A DNA stretch of 64,000 bases from Prochlorococcus marinus bv. HNLC1 (GCA_000218705.1 GL947594.1:769748-833747); one strand, 5' to 3'; shown: positions 40,139-51,022, numbered from the stretch's first letter. Notes: generated by a model not told the origin, from the sequence alone. Translations and numbers: made by a program.

Positions 40139-41559
40139 TTATCTACCTCCGATAGTTATTGAATCAACTTTAATATGAGGTTGACCGACAGTTACATTAA
40201 CACTTCCACTTATGGATCCGCAAAAGCCTGGTGCCAATTCCAGATCATTTCCACACATAGAAATTTTAGGCATAACCTCTGTTGCCTCACCAATTAATGT
40301 TGCTCCTTTTACTGGCTTTGTTAATTTTCCATTTTTAATTAAATAACCTTCTTCAACTGCAAAATTAAATTGTCCAGTCGCACCAACACTTCCTCCCCCC
40401 ATAGATTTGCAATATAATCCATCATTAATACTATTTATTAATTCATCCTTAGAATAATTTCCCTTAGCTATAAAAGTATTTCTCATTCTAGAGGCAGCCG
40501 CGAAAGAATAATTTTGTCTTCTTCCACTTCCAGTTCTTTTATGTCCAGTCCTCATTTCTCCTGCTCTATCTGAAATAAATTTCTTTAATATCCCGTCCTT
40601 TATGAGGACTGATTTTTCTGGTTCCATTCCTTCATCATCTACAGATAATGACCAAAAGAGCCCGAAGATACACCTTCGTCTACTGCCGTTACTGCTTCAT
40701 GAGCTATTTTTTTATTTAATTTATTAGCGAAAGGTGTAGTTCCTCTCTCTATTTGTGTCGTTTCTAATAAATGGCCACACGCTTCATGAAATATTACACC
40801 ACCAAATTTATTAGCTAATACAACTGGTTTTTGGCAAGCATCAACATAATCTGCATAAAGCATATTCATGGAACTATCTAAAACTTCATTTGCAGCTTCT
40901 TCATGATTCCAATTTTTAAATTCATTAGGGCTGTCAGAGGATCCAAAACGTCTACTACCAGAAGATCTATATTGTTTATCTAAAGCTATTACATTTAATC
41001 CAACAGTCTGATGTAAGCGGATATCTTTAGCAAATGTTCCATCACTAGAAGCGATTATTACTTTTTGCCAATTTCTAGCATAACTTCCTTTTCTGACATT
41101 AACTTTTTCTTCTTTTTTTAAGAAATTGGTACTTGATAATAACTTTTCTCCTATTTCATTAACCGTAGGTATAGTTTCTAGCCAAGTATTTTTATCAATA
41201 CTATAATCTCTTAAATTCTCAAGTCCTTCAAATCTTTTTATTGTTGTTGAATTTATATCTAACATTTCTATCGCTTGAGTTATTGAACTAATTAAACCTT
41301 TTCTAGATAAATCATTTGTACTTACAAATCCATCTCTTTTGTCTTTAAATATTCTTATGCCAGCTCCTTTTCCAAAAGATGGACTTACACTTGTTATAAA
41401 ATCTTCCTCAACTAAGACTGAAATATTATCTGTATTTTCTAAGAAAATTTCTACAAAGTCAGCACCTAGTGATAAACCATGAGATATTATCTCTTCTAAT
41501 AATTGTTTGTTTTCTTCATCAAAATCTATTGCCTTATTAATATAAGAAGTGAGGACCAT
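40139..41559 (-). CDS. tldD: TldD metalloprotease subunit, frameshifted
   Basis: The zinc motif HEACGH (HExxxH) sits in [12 protein letters not shown]. The first frame runs [13 protein letters not shown] through SSGSFGHYL and stops at 40639. The second begins within [18 protein letters not shown] and ends VDSITIGGR. Between them, gtcattatc (minus strand, about 40650) lacks one T; adding it gives [13 protein letters not shown], the expected join. The restored length is 473 residues. The gene is first in the tldD-tldE-fmt operon. Confidence 0.92.
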
Positions 41560-41592
41560 TTTCTTTTAGATAGTACCCTAAACGATCTGAAA

Positions 41593-42666
41593 TTACCTTA
41601 TGGCAGGTTGAAATTCTTCACTATTTAAAGGTTTTAATAAGTATAGTCTTAATAATTGATAACCGTTTGAAACAAAGTATGGAATTTTTTTAAATATTTT
41701 ATTTATTTTACTTCCATCTTCTCCATCAATTCTTGAAAGATGTTTGTTATTTTCAACTATTAATTCAAGTCTTGTATAAAACGATGGATCATTAACATCT
41801 AGAACTACTGGGAATACTCTTGCAGCTGTTTCATTTGTCTTTTCTATAACATAAACATCATATTCCCTAGCATTTAAGCCAAGAGCTTCATAAAACTCTT
41901 TCCTTCCCACATCTCTTATATACATAGTTGCAAAAACTGCTAAAAGAAAGAATCTACACCACAATTTAGCTTGAAAGCCACGCACAGTAGATGGTTGAGC
42001 TTTCATTAAAGCATCAAAGAAATCTCCATGCCTATTTTCATCTTGGCACCAATTCTCAAAGAAATTAAAAATTGGGAATATTTTATTATTAGGATTTTTT
42101 TCAAAATGTCTATAAATAGCTATATATCTCCAATAACCAATTTTTTCTGATAAGTATGTTGCATAAAAAATAAATTTTGGTTTAAAAAATGTATAGTCTT
42201 TACTTGCAGTTAAAAATCCTAAATCTAATTGTAAATTAAAATCACTCATAGATTTATTTAAAAATCCAGCATGCCTAGCTTCATCCCTTGCCATGTGAGC
42301 AAAACATTCAGCTAATAATGGATTTCTATCTTTAATTCTTCTACTTAATTCCTTATATAGTAAAAAACCTGAAAATTCAGATGTACAACTTTGTTCAAGG
42401 AATTCAATAAATACTTCTCTAGTCTCAGGATCTAACTTGTCAGCAGCCCCTTCAAATTCTCTATTTCTTACAAAGTGATGCCTATTATAATCTTTTCTAA
42501 ACTCTTCACAAATAGCTTCTAACTCTTCTTCATTGATGGATAAGTCCATCTTTGCCATCTCATCAAAATCAGTTGTATAAAATCTAGGAGTAAGAATAGT
42601 TTCCTTTGCGGGATCCTTTCCTCTATTAATACTTGCTTTATTCTTTGTATCAGGAGTTTGAACCAT
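41593..42666 (-). CDS. acsF: Mg-protoporphyrin IX monomethyl ester oxidative cyclase (AcsF)
   Basis: AcsF closes ring E of chlorophyll aerobically and is a di-iron oxygenase. Both ExxH motifs are seen: DEARHAGFL (residues about 139-147) and DENRHGDFF (about 201-209), with partner Glu in [19 protein letters not shown]. 357 residues, complete and in frame. Chlorophyll precursors come from ChlH at 24.7 kb. The gene is not in an operon with the tld genes, but the same strand and a 33-bp gap make read-through likely. Confidence 0.97.
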   Translation of the reverse strand: MVQTPDTKNKASINRGKDPAKETILTPRFYTTDFDEMAKMDLSINEEELEAICEEFRKDYNRHHFVRNREFEGAADKLDPETREVFIEFLEQSCTSEFSGFLLYKELSRRIKDRNPLLAECFAHMARDEARHAGFLNKSMSDFNLQLDLGFLTASKDYTFFKPKFIFYATYLSEKIGYWRYIAIYRHFEKNPNNKIFPIFNFFENWCQDENRHGDFFDALMKAQPSTVRGFQAKLWCRFFLLAVFATMYIRDVGRKEFYEALGLNAREYDVYVIEKTNETAARVFPVVLDVNDPSFYTRLELIVENNKHLSRIDGEDGSKINKIFKKIPYFVSNGYQLLRLYLLKPLNSEEFQPAIR

Positions 42667-42746
42667 TTTTAATTAATCGTTAATACTATTATTTACTATT
42701 GTTGTTATTTTTGAGGAAAAAGTTAACTAGGTGTAATTTTAGTGTA

Positions 42747-43800
42747 TTAATTAGCTCCAATTAGCTTTTGACCATTTAATCTTTGTAATATTCTTGAAAT
42801 GATTAATTTAAGAGTTATTTTCTTTTCGTCAATTAAGAAGGATTCAATAATGCTAGGTTTTTCGTAATTTTTACATAAAGAAAAACTTTTTAGTGAAGTT
42901 ATATCATCTCTTTCAAATGACAACCAAAAATTACAAGTATCATTAATTTCACAATAAATTACCCAACATATGTCCTCTGCTATAGGTCTGTGTGTTTTTT
43001 GGAGATTAATTTTATTAACCTCTTTCCCTTTTAGTTTAAATTCATTCTTAATTTCTGGAATTAAATAATCATTTACAAACTCAAGAAAAGGTTTTTTCTC
43101 TATTGGTGGTTCTTTAACTGGTTTTGCTTTTGCTTTTACAGGAATGGGGGTCGATATTTCTTTAGTATTATTTTTATCTTATTAGATTTAACTTATAAAT
43201 TTTTTAATTCTCTTTAATTTCTTTTCTTTATCGACCTTATCAACATTTTCAGCTGAATTACTAGTAGGATTTATCTGAATTGGGCTCTTCAACAGATGAT
43301 TTACTATCTTCAGTTGTTTTTTCTTTAATTAATTCATTATTGCTTGTCTCAATATTGTTTTTATCTTTATCTAGATTTGCATTAGTTTTAACATTTAAAG
43401 AAACTTTTTTATATTCTTTATTATCGACCTTATCAACATTTTCAGCTGAATTACTAGTAGATGAATCTGAATTGGTCTCTTCAACAGATGATTTAATATC
43501 TTCAGTTGTTTTTTCTTTAATTAATTCATTATTGCTTGTCTCATTTTTATTATTACCTTTATCTGAATTTGCATTTAAATTAGGGGTTAATTCTTTATTC
43601 TTATTATCTTCTAATATTTTATTATTTTCTTTATGAATATTATTTGCAGTTAGATTAATTTTCAGATTTTTATTTTGAGTTAATTCATTATCAGTATTTT
43701 CTATTGATTCAGGTTCTTTATTTTTTATTTCTAAACCTTCCTTAATAATATTTTTATCTTGTATCTCATTATGCTGATCTAGGCCCTTGCTATCTTCCAT
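42747..43800 (-). CDS. DUF2996 family protein with repeat-bearing N-terminus, broken
   Basis: The conserved C-terminal part (42747-43178) reads PIPVKAKAKPVKEPPIEKK, then PFLEFVNDYLIPEIKNEFKL and ICWVIYCEINDT, then FWLSFERDD: a DUF2996 domain. It has no start codon; in its frame it is preceded by TAA TAA and another TAA (43179-43190). Upstream, ATG 43800 opens a 179-residue acidic and Asn/Lys-rich frame ending at 43261. That frame contains two copies of a 64-residue unit (SNNELIKEKTTED, then SSVEE). The second copy continues past the stop in another frame (TSNSAENVDKVDKE). This fits one DUF2996 gene with a disordered N-terminus broken by at least two or three indels. Two separate decayed genes remain possible. 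Confidence 0.6.
43231..43565. repeat. imperfect direct repeat, about 140 bp, period about 193 bp
   Basis: The stretch starting tcgaccttatcaacatttt at 43231 recurs at 43424. The copies agree over about 140 bp with a few substitutions and one extra base in the first copy (ctagtagg versus ctagtaga). Translated on the minus strand they are two 64-residue units. Two copies only; not a CRISPR. Confidence 0.8.
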
Positions 43801-43865
43801 TAGTTGTATATTTTTCTACATTATAAAATATAAAATTTGTTTTTATTTATATTTCTCTATAGAAA

Positions 43866-44323
43866 TTACCATTCATTATCATAATTTACCCAATCATTAT
43901 CTTCGTTATTAGGATTATTTGCTTGTTGTTTTTTTTGAACTATAGGAATTATTATCTTGATCTACAAACCTATAATTTACAGATATCGTTGGCTGGGAGT
44001 CACGAACATCTCTTTCTGGAGGCGGATTTGAATTTAAATCTTGACTAAAGTTATTTTCATCAGATTTATCAATCTCTTCATAATTAGTAAAATTATTTTC
44101 TAATAATTCTTGTGAATTATTTTTGGAAATTAAACTTAATACTGAACTAAATGAAAAGCCAGCTATAAATGTTATGGTAATTAAATTTCCTAATGATATT
44201 TCTTCTGTTTTGGAAGTAAATAAATAAAATTTTGTTTTTTCAGGATTTTTAATATTAAGGATTGATAAAATAAAAATTGAAAAAATATATAAAAGAAACG
44301 ATTAATTTTTTGTTAATATTCAT
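43866..44323 (-). CDS. small membrane-anchored protein, LapA-like, frameshifted twice
   Basis: From ATG 44323 (MNINKKLIVSFIY) the frame shifts within a TA/T-rich stretch. It then continues as IFILSILNI, LFTSKTEEISLGNLITITFIAGFSFSSVLSLIS, a two-helix membrane hairpin like LapA/DUF1049 proteins, followed by an acidic Asn-rich linker (PPPERDVRDSQPTISVNYRFVDQD). A second shift near 43955 (aataataatt) leads into VQKKQQANNPNNEDNDW and stops at 43866. Removal of one base at each place gives one protein of about 150 residues. Function unknown. Confidence 0.5.
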
Positions 44324-44377
44324 TTTCTTGAGATATTAGCCAAATTAATTACTATGTATATTTTATCCATTTTATTA

Positions 44378-46588
44378 TTATTTATTTATTAATTCTAGAT
44401 CAATTTGATATTTTAATATATCTACTTTTATGATTTTTATATCAACTAAATCTCCCACTTGAAATGTATTTTTAGATTTCCTACCTATTAAAAGATTTTG
44501 CCTAGATCTATATTCATACCAATCATCATTTAATGTACTTACATGAACTAATCCTTCTATAAATAATTCAGGTAGTTCTACAAATAAACCATAACTTTGA
44601 ACTGTAATAATAAGTCCCTTAAACTTTTCTCCAACTAATTTTTCTGCTTCTCTAATTTTCTTTAAACTTATAATATTTAAAATATAAGAATTACTTTTTG
44701 CTTTGAATGTATTATATCTTTCTACAATTGAGGAATCAAATAATAAATTTGATGCTTTAAGGCTACTTGCATTAAATAATTTAGAATTTACTTTTTTCCA
44801 AGAGTCCTTTTTAAAAATATTTATGTGTTTAAATCTTTTTGCATTTTTAAACATTAAATAGATATTGTATTGATTTGCAAGATTAATAAAATCTTTAGAG
44901 GGTAATGTCCAAGGAGAGTTTGCGAATAGATATTTATTCTCTAATTCTTGTGGTTGACAAATTAATGCCTTATTAGTTTTTAAATTATTTATTAGATATT
45001 TATTTAAAATCCTTTTTTTATATTCATCTTTGCAATGATTAAATAGTGATTCTAATGTAATATTCCCTTCTTCATCTAATTCGAAATTATTATCAATTAA
45101 TTGTGAATGTTTTATTAATTCATTCACATTTAAATAATCTAAATTATCCGAATAATATGATATATTCTTTAAATTATAATTTTTTGAATGTTGGTGCCAT
45201 ATAGCATCAGCTTCAAATAAGATTGGCGAAATATATGTTTGTGGATCCAATGTATTTATTGGTTCAAAATAATCAATTGAGTATTCACATGGTTTATGAA
45301 AATAAAACTCATCTAATTTTTTAATTTTATTTATTTCTCTTGGAATCTCATATTTCCCTTTTTTTATTTGATTTTTGCGGAATTCTTTCGCTATTTTAAT
45401 TATTAATTTTATTTGTTCTTCATACTTTTCATAAGGTTGAAGTATTTTGGTTGTTAATTTTGACTTCCTTTTATTAAGTGCCTCTAAATATTTATTCTCT
45501 ATAACTGCTACACATTTCACATTAGTTAGGTGAAATGACCAATCAATTATTTCTTTTTCTTTTGATAAGGAAATACACAAGCTAATGGCTTTATTTTTCT
45601 CACCAATTTTAAACTCAGCATTATTTATTAATCTTTTTTCTAGATAATTATGCCAATTAGTTGTTAATGGAATTGATTCAAAATTATCATTAAAATATTC
45701 CATTATATTTTTATTATTGAAATTTATCCTTTCTGCAATGGAGTTTACATGTATCCAAAGATTAGATGTTTTATCTTTATTGATGTTTATTTGAATAAGT
45801 GGAAGTAATGGAGAATTATTATTTTTCCAACTTTTAAACATGAAATGAATTTTCAGAAGTCAAATCTAACCTCTGTTCCATTTCTGGCTCTATTATTTCT
45901 AGATATTCCTCTCTTTCCTTAATGTTGATATTGTTTTTTGATAAAACAAATTCATTATCATTATCATTACATTATCATTACTTAATTTTAACTCTTTAAT
46001 AACATGACCTTTCCCTTCTTCTTGTGCTATTGGAAAGATATCAATTTCTACTTTAACAATATTCTTTATTTCAGGATTGTATAAATATTTTTTATCTTTA
46101 TTTGGAAGTATTATTTTAGCTAATATTCGATCATCAATTGGGAATGCATAAACCTTATCATTTACAATTTCAACTTTTGCTAAAAGTATTTTATTTTCTC
46201 TCTCTAAGACACAATCAACGACTCCCTCTGGAGATCTTCTCCTGAGACCCTCTTTAATTATTCTCACGAGTACTTTATCTCCATTCCAAGCATAATTTAG
46301 TAAATTTTCTTTAATATAAATATCTTCATTTGAATTATCTCTAACTGCGAAACAATATCCTTTACTACTACATCTAATTTTTGCAGAGATATGATTTTCA
46401 TTTTTAATATTTTCAAATTCATTTTTATCATTCTTCCTTATTATTTCAAGTTTTTCTAATGCATCTAATGCAATATTTAACTTATCCTTATCATTCTTTT
46501 TTGATATTTTTAACAACTTGCAGAGTTTTTTATATTCAACTATTTCATCTTTCTTTATATTATCTATGATATGTGAAGTGCTAAACAT
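44378..46588 (-). CDS. Zam-type RNB-family protein with degenerate active site, frameshifted
   Basis: From ATG 46588 the N-terminal winged-helix and cold-shock region read IRCSSKGYCFAVRD, then EGLRRRSPEGVVDCVLERENKILLAKVE, typical of the cyanobacterial Zam/RNase II-like family. Two small indels (a lost A in a GATAAT repeat near 45965, an extra T near 45850) interrupt it but cancel out; the whole is 2,211 bp, a multiple of three. The C-terminus is an S1 domain (GLIITVQSYGLFVELPE...GLVHVSTLNDD). The RNB core lacks the D-x5-DxDD aspartates: RLDLTSENSFHMF is followed by KSWKNNNSPLLPLIQ. The later TSPLRRY region reads NSPWTLPSKDFINLANQ. It probably binds RNA without hydrolysis. Confidence 0.75.
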
Positions 46589-46673
46589 AAAGACTTTAAT
46601 AAGTTACTTTAATTGAAGTTAATTAATTATTTAATTTTACATCATCTTAATGATAAAAATTAATTCTTATTTT

Positions 46674-46952
46674 TTATTTATTCAAGGAATCAAATATTAA
46701 TCTTGAACCTATAATTAAAAACGTTAAAGATGCAATAAGTTTTAGATAAATTTCAGGTATAAAATTTGATATTGAACCACCTGCTAAAACTCCTACAAGA
46801 CTTGCAAGAATTAAAGCAGCAGCAGAACCTAGAAACACTGCTAATGGTTTTTTTGATGTTCCACTAAGTGTAAGAGTAGCTAATTGTGTCTTATCACCAA
46901 GTTCAGCAATAAATATAGTTATGAAAGAGGAAATTAATAAATTAATAATCAT
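46674..46952 (-). CDS. half-size GDT1/UPF0016 cation transporter, subunit 2
   Basis: 92 residues with three membrane helices and one copy of the family signature (FIAELGDKTQLATLTLSG; E-x-GDK-T). Full-length GDT1/Mnx proteins carry two such halves in one chain. Here it starts 1 bp before the end of, and alongside, a second half-size gene. The pair is expected to form a heterodimer moving Mn2+ or Ca2+, as inferred from the family. Mn export matters for photosystem II. Confidence 0.87.
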   Translation of the reverse strand: MIINLLISSFITIFIAELGDKTQLATLTLSGTSKKPLAVFLGSAAALILASLVGVLAGGSISNFIPEIYLKLIASLTFLIIGSRLIFDSLNK

Positions 46953-46953
46953 T

Positions 46954-47268
46954 TCAATAATTTATATTAAAAATAGTATAACCAATCCATACACTTACTA
47001 ATGTCATTAATATTCCTGTAAATAAAGAAAACTTTTCTTTTGAGATCTTTGTAGATATCCATTTCCCTATTAAAACACCTGCGATACTAGAGCAAAGTAA
47101 AGCAAATGAACTTCCTAGAAATACAATCATAGGTTTACCTGATTCAGCAGATAACATTAACGTTGCTAACTGCGTTTTATCCCCTAATTCAGCTATGAAA
47201 ATTGTAGTGAAACTTGTTAAAAAGATTGATACAAATCCTTTTTCTATATTTTCATCATCTTTATTCAT
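46954..47268 (-). CDS. half-size GDT1/UPF0016 cation transporter, subunit 1
   Basis: 104 residues: a short acidic N-terminus (MNKDDENIEKG), then TIFIAELGDKTQLATLMLSAESGKP with the E-x-GDK-T signature, and further membrane helices (IVFLGSSFALLCSSIAGVLIG, LFTGILMTLVSVWIGYTI). It is the partner of the downstream half-gene, which begins 1 bp after its stop. Both Glu and Asp of the motif are kept. Confidence 0.87.
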   Translation of the reverse strand: MNKDDENIEKGFVSIFLTSFTTIFIAELGDKTQLATLMLSAESGKPMIVFLGSSFALLCSSIAGVLIGKWISTKISKEKFSLFTGILMTLVSVWIGYTIFNINY

Positions 47269-47302
47269 AATTATTTATTCAATATCTCCTGCTTAAATCT
47301 AT

Positions 47303-47617
47303 TCATTTCATCACTTTTTTTCCGTAAATAAAACTTATGTGTTCTTTACAACAATCAATTAGAAAATCATCTCCCTTCTTTTTGTATTCCTTAAAATTCA
47401 TTGAGAATAAGCTTACTTTACAAAAGTGAGGTCTACTTTCATAAATTCTACATTTCATATTATTTTTATCAAAATGTTTACACCATCCATCTTTTCCTGT
47501 CATTGATTTAATAAGTTCAATATCCTTTTGACTTAGGATATTGGTAAGGCTTTTTCTATATTTTAAATCTATCTGGCAGCATGCTCCACATTTTTCTATA
47601 CATGTCCATGATTTCAT
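47303..47617 (-). CDS. YkgJ family cysteine-cluster protein
   Basis: 104 residues with the Cys cluster expected of the YkgJ/CxxxCxxCC family: WTCIEKCGACCQID at the N-terminus, then GWCKHFDKNNMKCRIYESRPHFCKVSLF. Eight conserved Cys bind zinc or an iron-sulfur cluster; function is not known. It sits 34 bp upstream of the GDT1 pair on the same strand. Confidence 0.88.
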   Translation of the reverse strand: MKSWTCIEKCGACCQIDLKYRKSLTNILSQKDIELIKSMTGKDGWCKHFDKNNMKCRIYESRPHFCKVSLFSMNFKEYKKKGDDFLIDCCKEHISFIYGKKVMK

Positions 47618-47698
47618 GATTTAATTCAATCTTGTAACTTATTGGTACAGTTGTGTAGTTTTTTTGTAAAAATAGTATCACAATATTATTTTACTACC

Positions 47699-47776
47699 AT
47701 GGCAACACTTATACCATTAGCAGTTGTAGCAATAGCTGGACCAGCTGTTATTGCACTAATATTTTATAAAAGATAA
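47699..47776 (+). CDS. psb30: photosystem II Psb30 (Ycf12) candidate, 25 aa
   Basis: MATLIPLAVVAIAGPAVIALIFYKR is too long to quote further, so the key is the AGPxVIALIF core of the single helix followed by a basic end. This is the pattern of the Psb30/Ycf12 subunit of photosystem II. Product of 25 residues from ATG 47699. It is 17 bp upstream of the CbbY-like gene and may be co-transcribed. Short length limits certainty. Confidence 0.62.
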   Translation: MATLIPLAVVAIAGPAVIALIFYKR

Positions 47777-47793
47777 AAATATTTAAATCCTAA

Positions 47794-48541
47794 ATGTCTT
47801 ACTTGGAAGGAGTTTATTGGGATTTAGATGGAACTATCGCGAATACTGAACTAGAGGCTCACCTACCTGCATTTAATAGGTCATTTGAGGCCTTAGGTAT
47901 AGGTTGGTATTGGGATGAAAATACATATATAGACCTATTAAAAATTAATGGTGGAAAAAATAGGATTGCATTTTATGCTAATCTAAAAAATCAAAATTTC
48001 ACTCAAGAATTAATTAGTAAGATTCATCTTGAAAAACAAAAACACTATTTATCCTTAGTAAAAGATGGTGCAGTAACTTTAAAAGATGGTGTAAATAGGT
48101 TAGTTAATGAATTAAAAATTAAGAGAAGTTAGGCAATTTATAGTGACTTCTAGTTCGAGAATACAGGTTACATTACTGGTTAATTTGCTCTTTGGAGATA
48201 AAAATCCTTTTGAATTTTTTATATCAAGTGAAGATGTTGATCTCCACAAGCCTCATCCATTACCCTATTTAAAAGCTATTGCTTTAAGTGGAATAAAATC
48301 TTCTAATTCAATTGTTTTTGAAGATTCTATACCTGGAGTAAAATCTTCTTTATCTGCAAAAATTCCGACAATATGCGTTAAATCAAATATTCCTACTTAT
48401 TTTGATAAAGATTTGCCCTTAAAATGTTTAGTAAATTCATTAGGAGATGATAAAAAAAATACTAAAGTCATTACTGGTCCTAAACTTAATGGAAAATATA
48501 TAAATTATGAGTACTTAGTTAAATTTTTAAATAATTGTTGA
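47794..48541 (+). CDS. CbbY-like HAD-superfamily phosphatase, frameshifted
   Basis: HAD motif I is WDLDGTIANTE at residues 9-19. The cap helix FNRSFEALGIGWYWDENTYIDLLKINGGKNRI is as in CbbY-like sugar-phosphate phosphatases. After NELKIKRS the frame stops at 48132, and VRQFIVTSSSRIQVTLLV (motif II) continues one base later, followed by KPHPLPYLKAI and VFEDSIPGVKS (motifs III and IV). One extra base in aagagaagttagg accounts for the break. The restored length is 248 residues. CbbY-type enzymes dephosphorylate inhibitory sugar phosphates of Rubisco; here that is inference. Confidence 0.85.
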
Positions 48542-48544
48542 AAA

Positions 48545-48871
48545 ATGCAAAAAACAAGATTTACTGTTTTTTATGATTCATTAAATTTAGTATTTTTAGG
48601 CTTCTTAAAGTCTTCATGGAAAGATAAATCATTAAATTTGTTATCTATATTATTTGGCTATTTTTTATTTGCTAATTTTATTACAAAATTTATCTCTGAA
48701 GGGAAAAATGAGTTATTAATGATTCCAGTAATAATTATTCTCTTTGAAATAATTATAAGAATGAAGCCACCAAGGAATTCGAATATATATTTAGTATGGA
48801 TGTTATTAGATAAAATAAGAATTGGAGCTGTATATGCATTAATTCTTGAAGCCTTTAAATTAGGTTCTTAA
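48545..48871 (+). CDS. DUF565 (Ycf20-like) membrane protein
   Basis: 108 residues. N-terminus MQKTRFTVFYDSLNLVFLGFLKSSWKDKSLNLLSILFGYFLF and the motif PPRNSNIYLVWMLLDKIRIGAVYALILEAFKLGS are those of DUF565/Ycf20, with three to four membrane helices. The Chlamydomonas homologue affects non-photochemical quenching; the cyanobacterial role is unknown. It starts 3 bp after the phosphatase. Confidence 0.87.
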   Translation: MQKTRFTVFYDSLNLVFLGFLKSSWKDKSLNLLSILFGYFLFANFITKFISEGKNELLMIPVIIILFEIIIRMKPPRNSNIYLVWMLLDKIRIGAVYALILEAFKLGS

Positions 48872-48876
48872 TAAAA

Positions 48877-49050
48877 TTAATCTTCAGATTCTTCTTCATC
48901 GATAGGGTAAACGAAACCTTGTGCTTTTCCTGTTAAAACAGACTTACCTAATGAAAGAGCTTTTTGAGCGGCATCTGATGCTTTTGCTTTCCAAACAGCA
49001 TGTCTTTGGTTTCTCTTGCTTTTCGATTTCTTCTTCTTTGGTACAGCCAT
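48877..49050 (-). CDS. rpmF: 50S ribosomal protein L32 (RpmF)
   Basis: 57 residues from ATG 49050. [20 protein letters not shown] is the invariant N-terminus. The later [21 protein letters not shown] is typical of cyanobacterial L32, and it ends in an acidic tail (PIDEEESED). No Cys, as in the zinc-free cyanobacterial form. Convergent with DUF565. Confidence 0.95.
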   Translation of the reverse strand: MAVPKKKKSKSKRNQRHAVWKAKASDAAQKALSLGKSVLTGKAQGFVYPIDEEESED

Positions 49051-49185
49051 ATTTAAATAAACAATAATTTTTAATTATAACCTTTGGTTGGGAATCTAGA
49101 AAATATATACTTAATTCATTTCATTACTATCAATTTTTAATTAGAACAGATATGCTTTGTATAAAATGTTTTTAAATAACTTATA

Positions 49186-50943
49186 GTGTTTTTAAATTCA
49201 AAATTCTCATATTCAAAATCTAATAAAAGTTATTCAGATCTTCTTTTGGAACTAGATTCTGGAAAGGTTTTATCAATATATTTTTACCCTAGAAGAAGAG
49301 AGATAGATGTTTTATACAAAGATGGCAGAAAGGAAAAGATCCCAATTCTTTATAACGATCAGTTAATTATTGAAAAATCATCAGAAAATAATGTTGATCT
49401 TACTATAAATAACAGCAGAAAAGATTCATCTATAGCTAATTCTACAGCAACATTTTTTCTCTTATTGATTTTTATTTTTGGTTTTGCATTAATTCTCAAG
49501 AGTACTTCAAAGATAGCCTCAAAAGCTTTTGGTTTTGGAAAAAGCAAAGCAAAATTTTTTACTATAGAAGATGTAAATACAAGATTTGATGACGTTGCTG
49601 GTGTTCCAGAAGCCGCAGAAGAGTTAAAAGAAATGATAAACTTTCTTAAAAATCCCAAAAGATTAAATGATTTGGGAGCGAAAATTCCTAAAGGAGTTCT
49701 TTTAATTGGTCCACCAGGTACTGGTAAAACATTATTAGCAAAAGCTATAGCAGGAGAATCTGGAGTTCCTTTCTTGTCGATATCTGCTTCAGAATTTGTT
49801 GAGTTATTTGTAGGGGTTGGAGCCAGTCGAGTAAGAGATCTATTTGAAAAAGCAAAGGAAAATTCCCCTTGTATTATATTTATTGATGAAATTGATTCAA
49901 TTGGAAGACAAAGAGGTGCAGGTATTGGAGGTGGTAATGATGAAAGAGAACAAACTCTAAATCAACTTTTAACACAGTTGGATGGATTCTCTGAAAATTC
50001 TGGAATAATTGTATTGGCAGCAACAAATAGGCCAGATATTCTTGACTCAGCCTTACTAAGGCCTGGTCGTTTTGATAGGAAAATAGAAGTTTTATTACCA
50101 GATATAAAAGGTAGAAATAAGATACTTTCTGTTCATTCTTTAAGTAAACCTCTTTCAGATGATGTTGATTTGAATTTCTGGGCCTCTAGAACCGCAGGTT
50201 TCTCTGGAGCTGATCTTGAAAATTTAATGAATGAAAGTGCGATTCATTGTGCAAGAAATTTCTCTGAAAAGATTAGTAATGAAAATATTGAGAATGCTTT
50301 AGAAAAGATCACACTTGGATTAAGATCTTCAAATGTAGTAAGTAATAAAATAAAGAAAATACGTGCATACAATGAAGTAGGAAGAGCAATAGTCTCTGCT
50401 GTTAACAATGGAATTGATTCTATTGATAAGATAACTATTTTGCCTAGATCTGGATTTATTGGTGGATATACAAAGATAGCTCCTGATGATGATGTCATAT
50501 CAAGTGGTTTAATATCGAAAAAATTATTACTTTCAAAAATTGAAATTGCTTTAGCAGGAAGAGCAGCAGAAATTGTTGTCTTTGGTATTAGTGAAATTAC
50601 ACAATATGCAGCTAATAACATAAATTATTCAACTGATATCGCAAAAGAAATGGTTACTAAATATGGTTTCTCAGTAATAGGACCTGTTTGTTTAGATCAA
50701 AATAATGATGAAGTGTTTCTCGGTAATAGCCTTCTTAGGAATAAATCATTAATTGCCGATAAAACATCTTCTATTATTGATAATCAAATAATAAGGATAT
50801 CAAAAGAGGCACTAGCAAATGCCGTTTTAAAAATAAGTAATAATAGATCTATGTTGGAAAAAATTGTTGAAGTATTAATAGATGAGGAGACTATTGATGG
50901 TAACAGATTTAAGGAATTGTCAACAAACCTTTTGAAAGTATGA
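49186..50943 (+). CDS. FtsH-family AAA+ protein lacking the zinc protease motif
   Basis: 585 residues; GTG start at 49186. One membrane helix at 88-106, then a complete AAA+ domain: Walker A GPPGTGKT (175-182), pore loop FVG (208-210), Walker B IIFIDEID (230-237) and the second region of homology [19 protein letters not shown]. In the protease domain, the HExxH ligand site is NEVGR (396-400; family HEAGH). The third zinc ligand region reads [12 protein letters not shown] instead of GASNDL-ATxIA. Both catalytic His and the Asp are lost, and no frame break is present. It resembles the proteolytically inactive FtsHi proteins of chloroplasts, so a chaperone or unfoldase role is likely. Confidence 0.88.
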   Translation: MFLNSKFSYSKSNKSYSDLLLELDSGKVLSIYFYPRRREIDVLYKDGRKEKIPILYNDQLIIEKSSENNVDLTINNSRKDSSIANSTATFFLLLIFIFGFALILKSTSKIASKAFGFGKSKAKFFTIEDVNTRFDDVAGVPEAAEELKEMINFLKNPKRLNDLGAKIPKGVLLIGPPGTGKTLLAKAIAGESGVPFLSISASEFVELFVGVGASRVRDLFEKAKENSPCIIFIDEIDSIGRQRGAGIGGGNDEREQTLNQLLTQLDGFSENSGIIVLAATNRPDILDSALLRPGRFDRKIEVLLPDIKGRNKILSVHSLSKPLSDDVDLNFWASRTAGFSGADLENLMNESAIHCARNFSEKISNENIENALEKITLGLRSSNVVSNKIKKIRAYNEVGRAIVSAVNNGIDSIDKITILPRSGFIGGYTKIAPDDDVISSGLISKKLLLSKIEIALAGRAAEIVVFGISEITQYAANNINYSTDIAKEMVTKYGFSVIGPVCLDQNNDEVFLGNSLLRNKSLIADKTSSIIDNQIIRISKEALANAVLKISNNRSMLEKIVEVLIDEETIDGNRFKELSTNLLKV

Positions 50944-51022
50944 TTAGATAAAAAGTATGAATAACTAATCAAAATTAAGTCTAATTTCTCATATATCTTT
51001 TATATTTATCTTTCTTGTACCA

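Noticed and set aside
43231..43565. Possible CRISPR-like repeat
   Set aside because: Only two copies of about 140 bp inside a coding region; no spacers.
43280..43636. Plus-strand 118-residue frame across the direct repeat
   Set aside because: Mirror image of the minus-strand low-complexity frame; the Ser/Leu-rich sequence is what antisense Asn/Lys/Glu codons give.
44378..46588. Two separate RNase genes
   Set aside because: The middle frame joins both parts and the total length is a multiple of three after two compensating indels.
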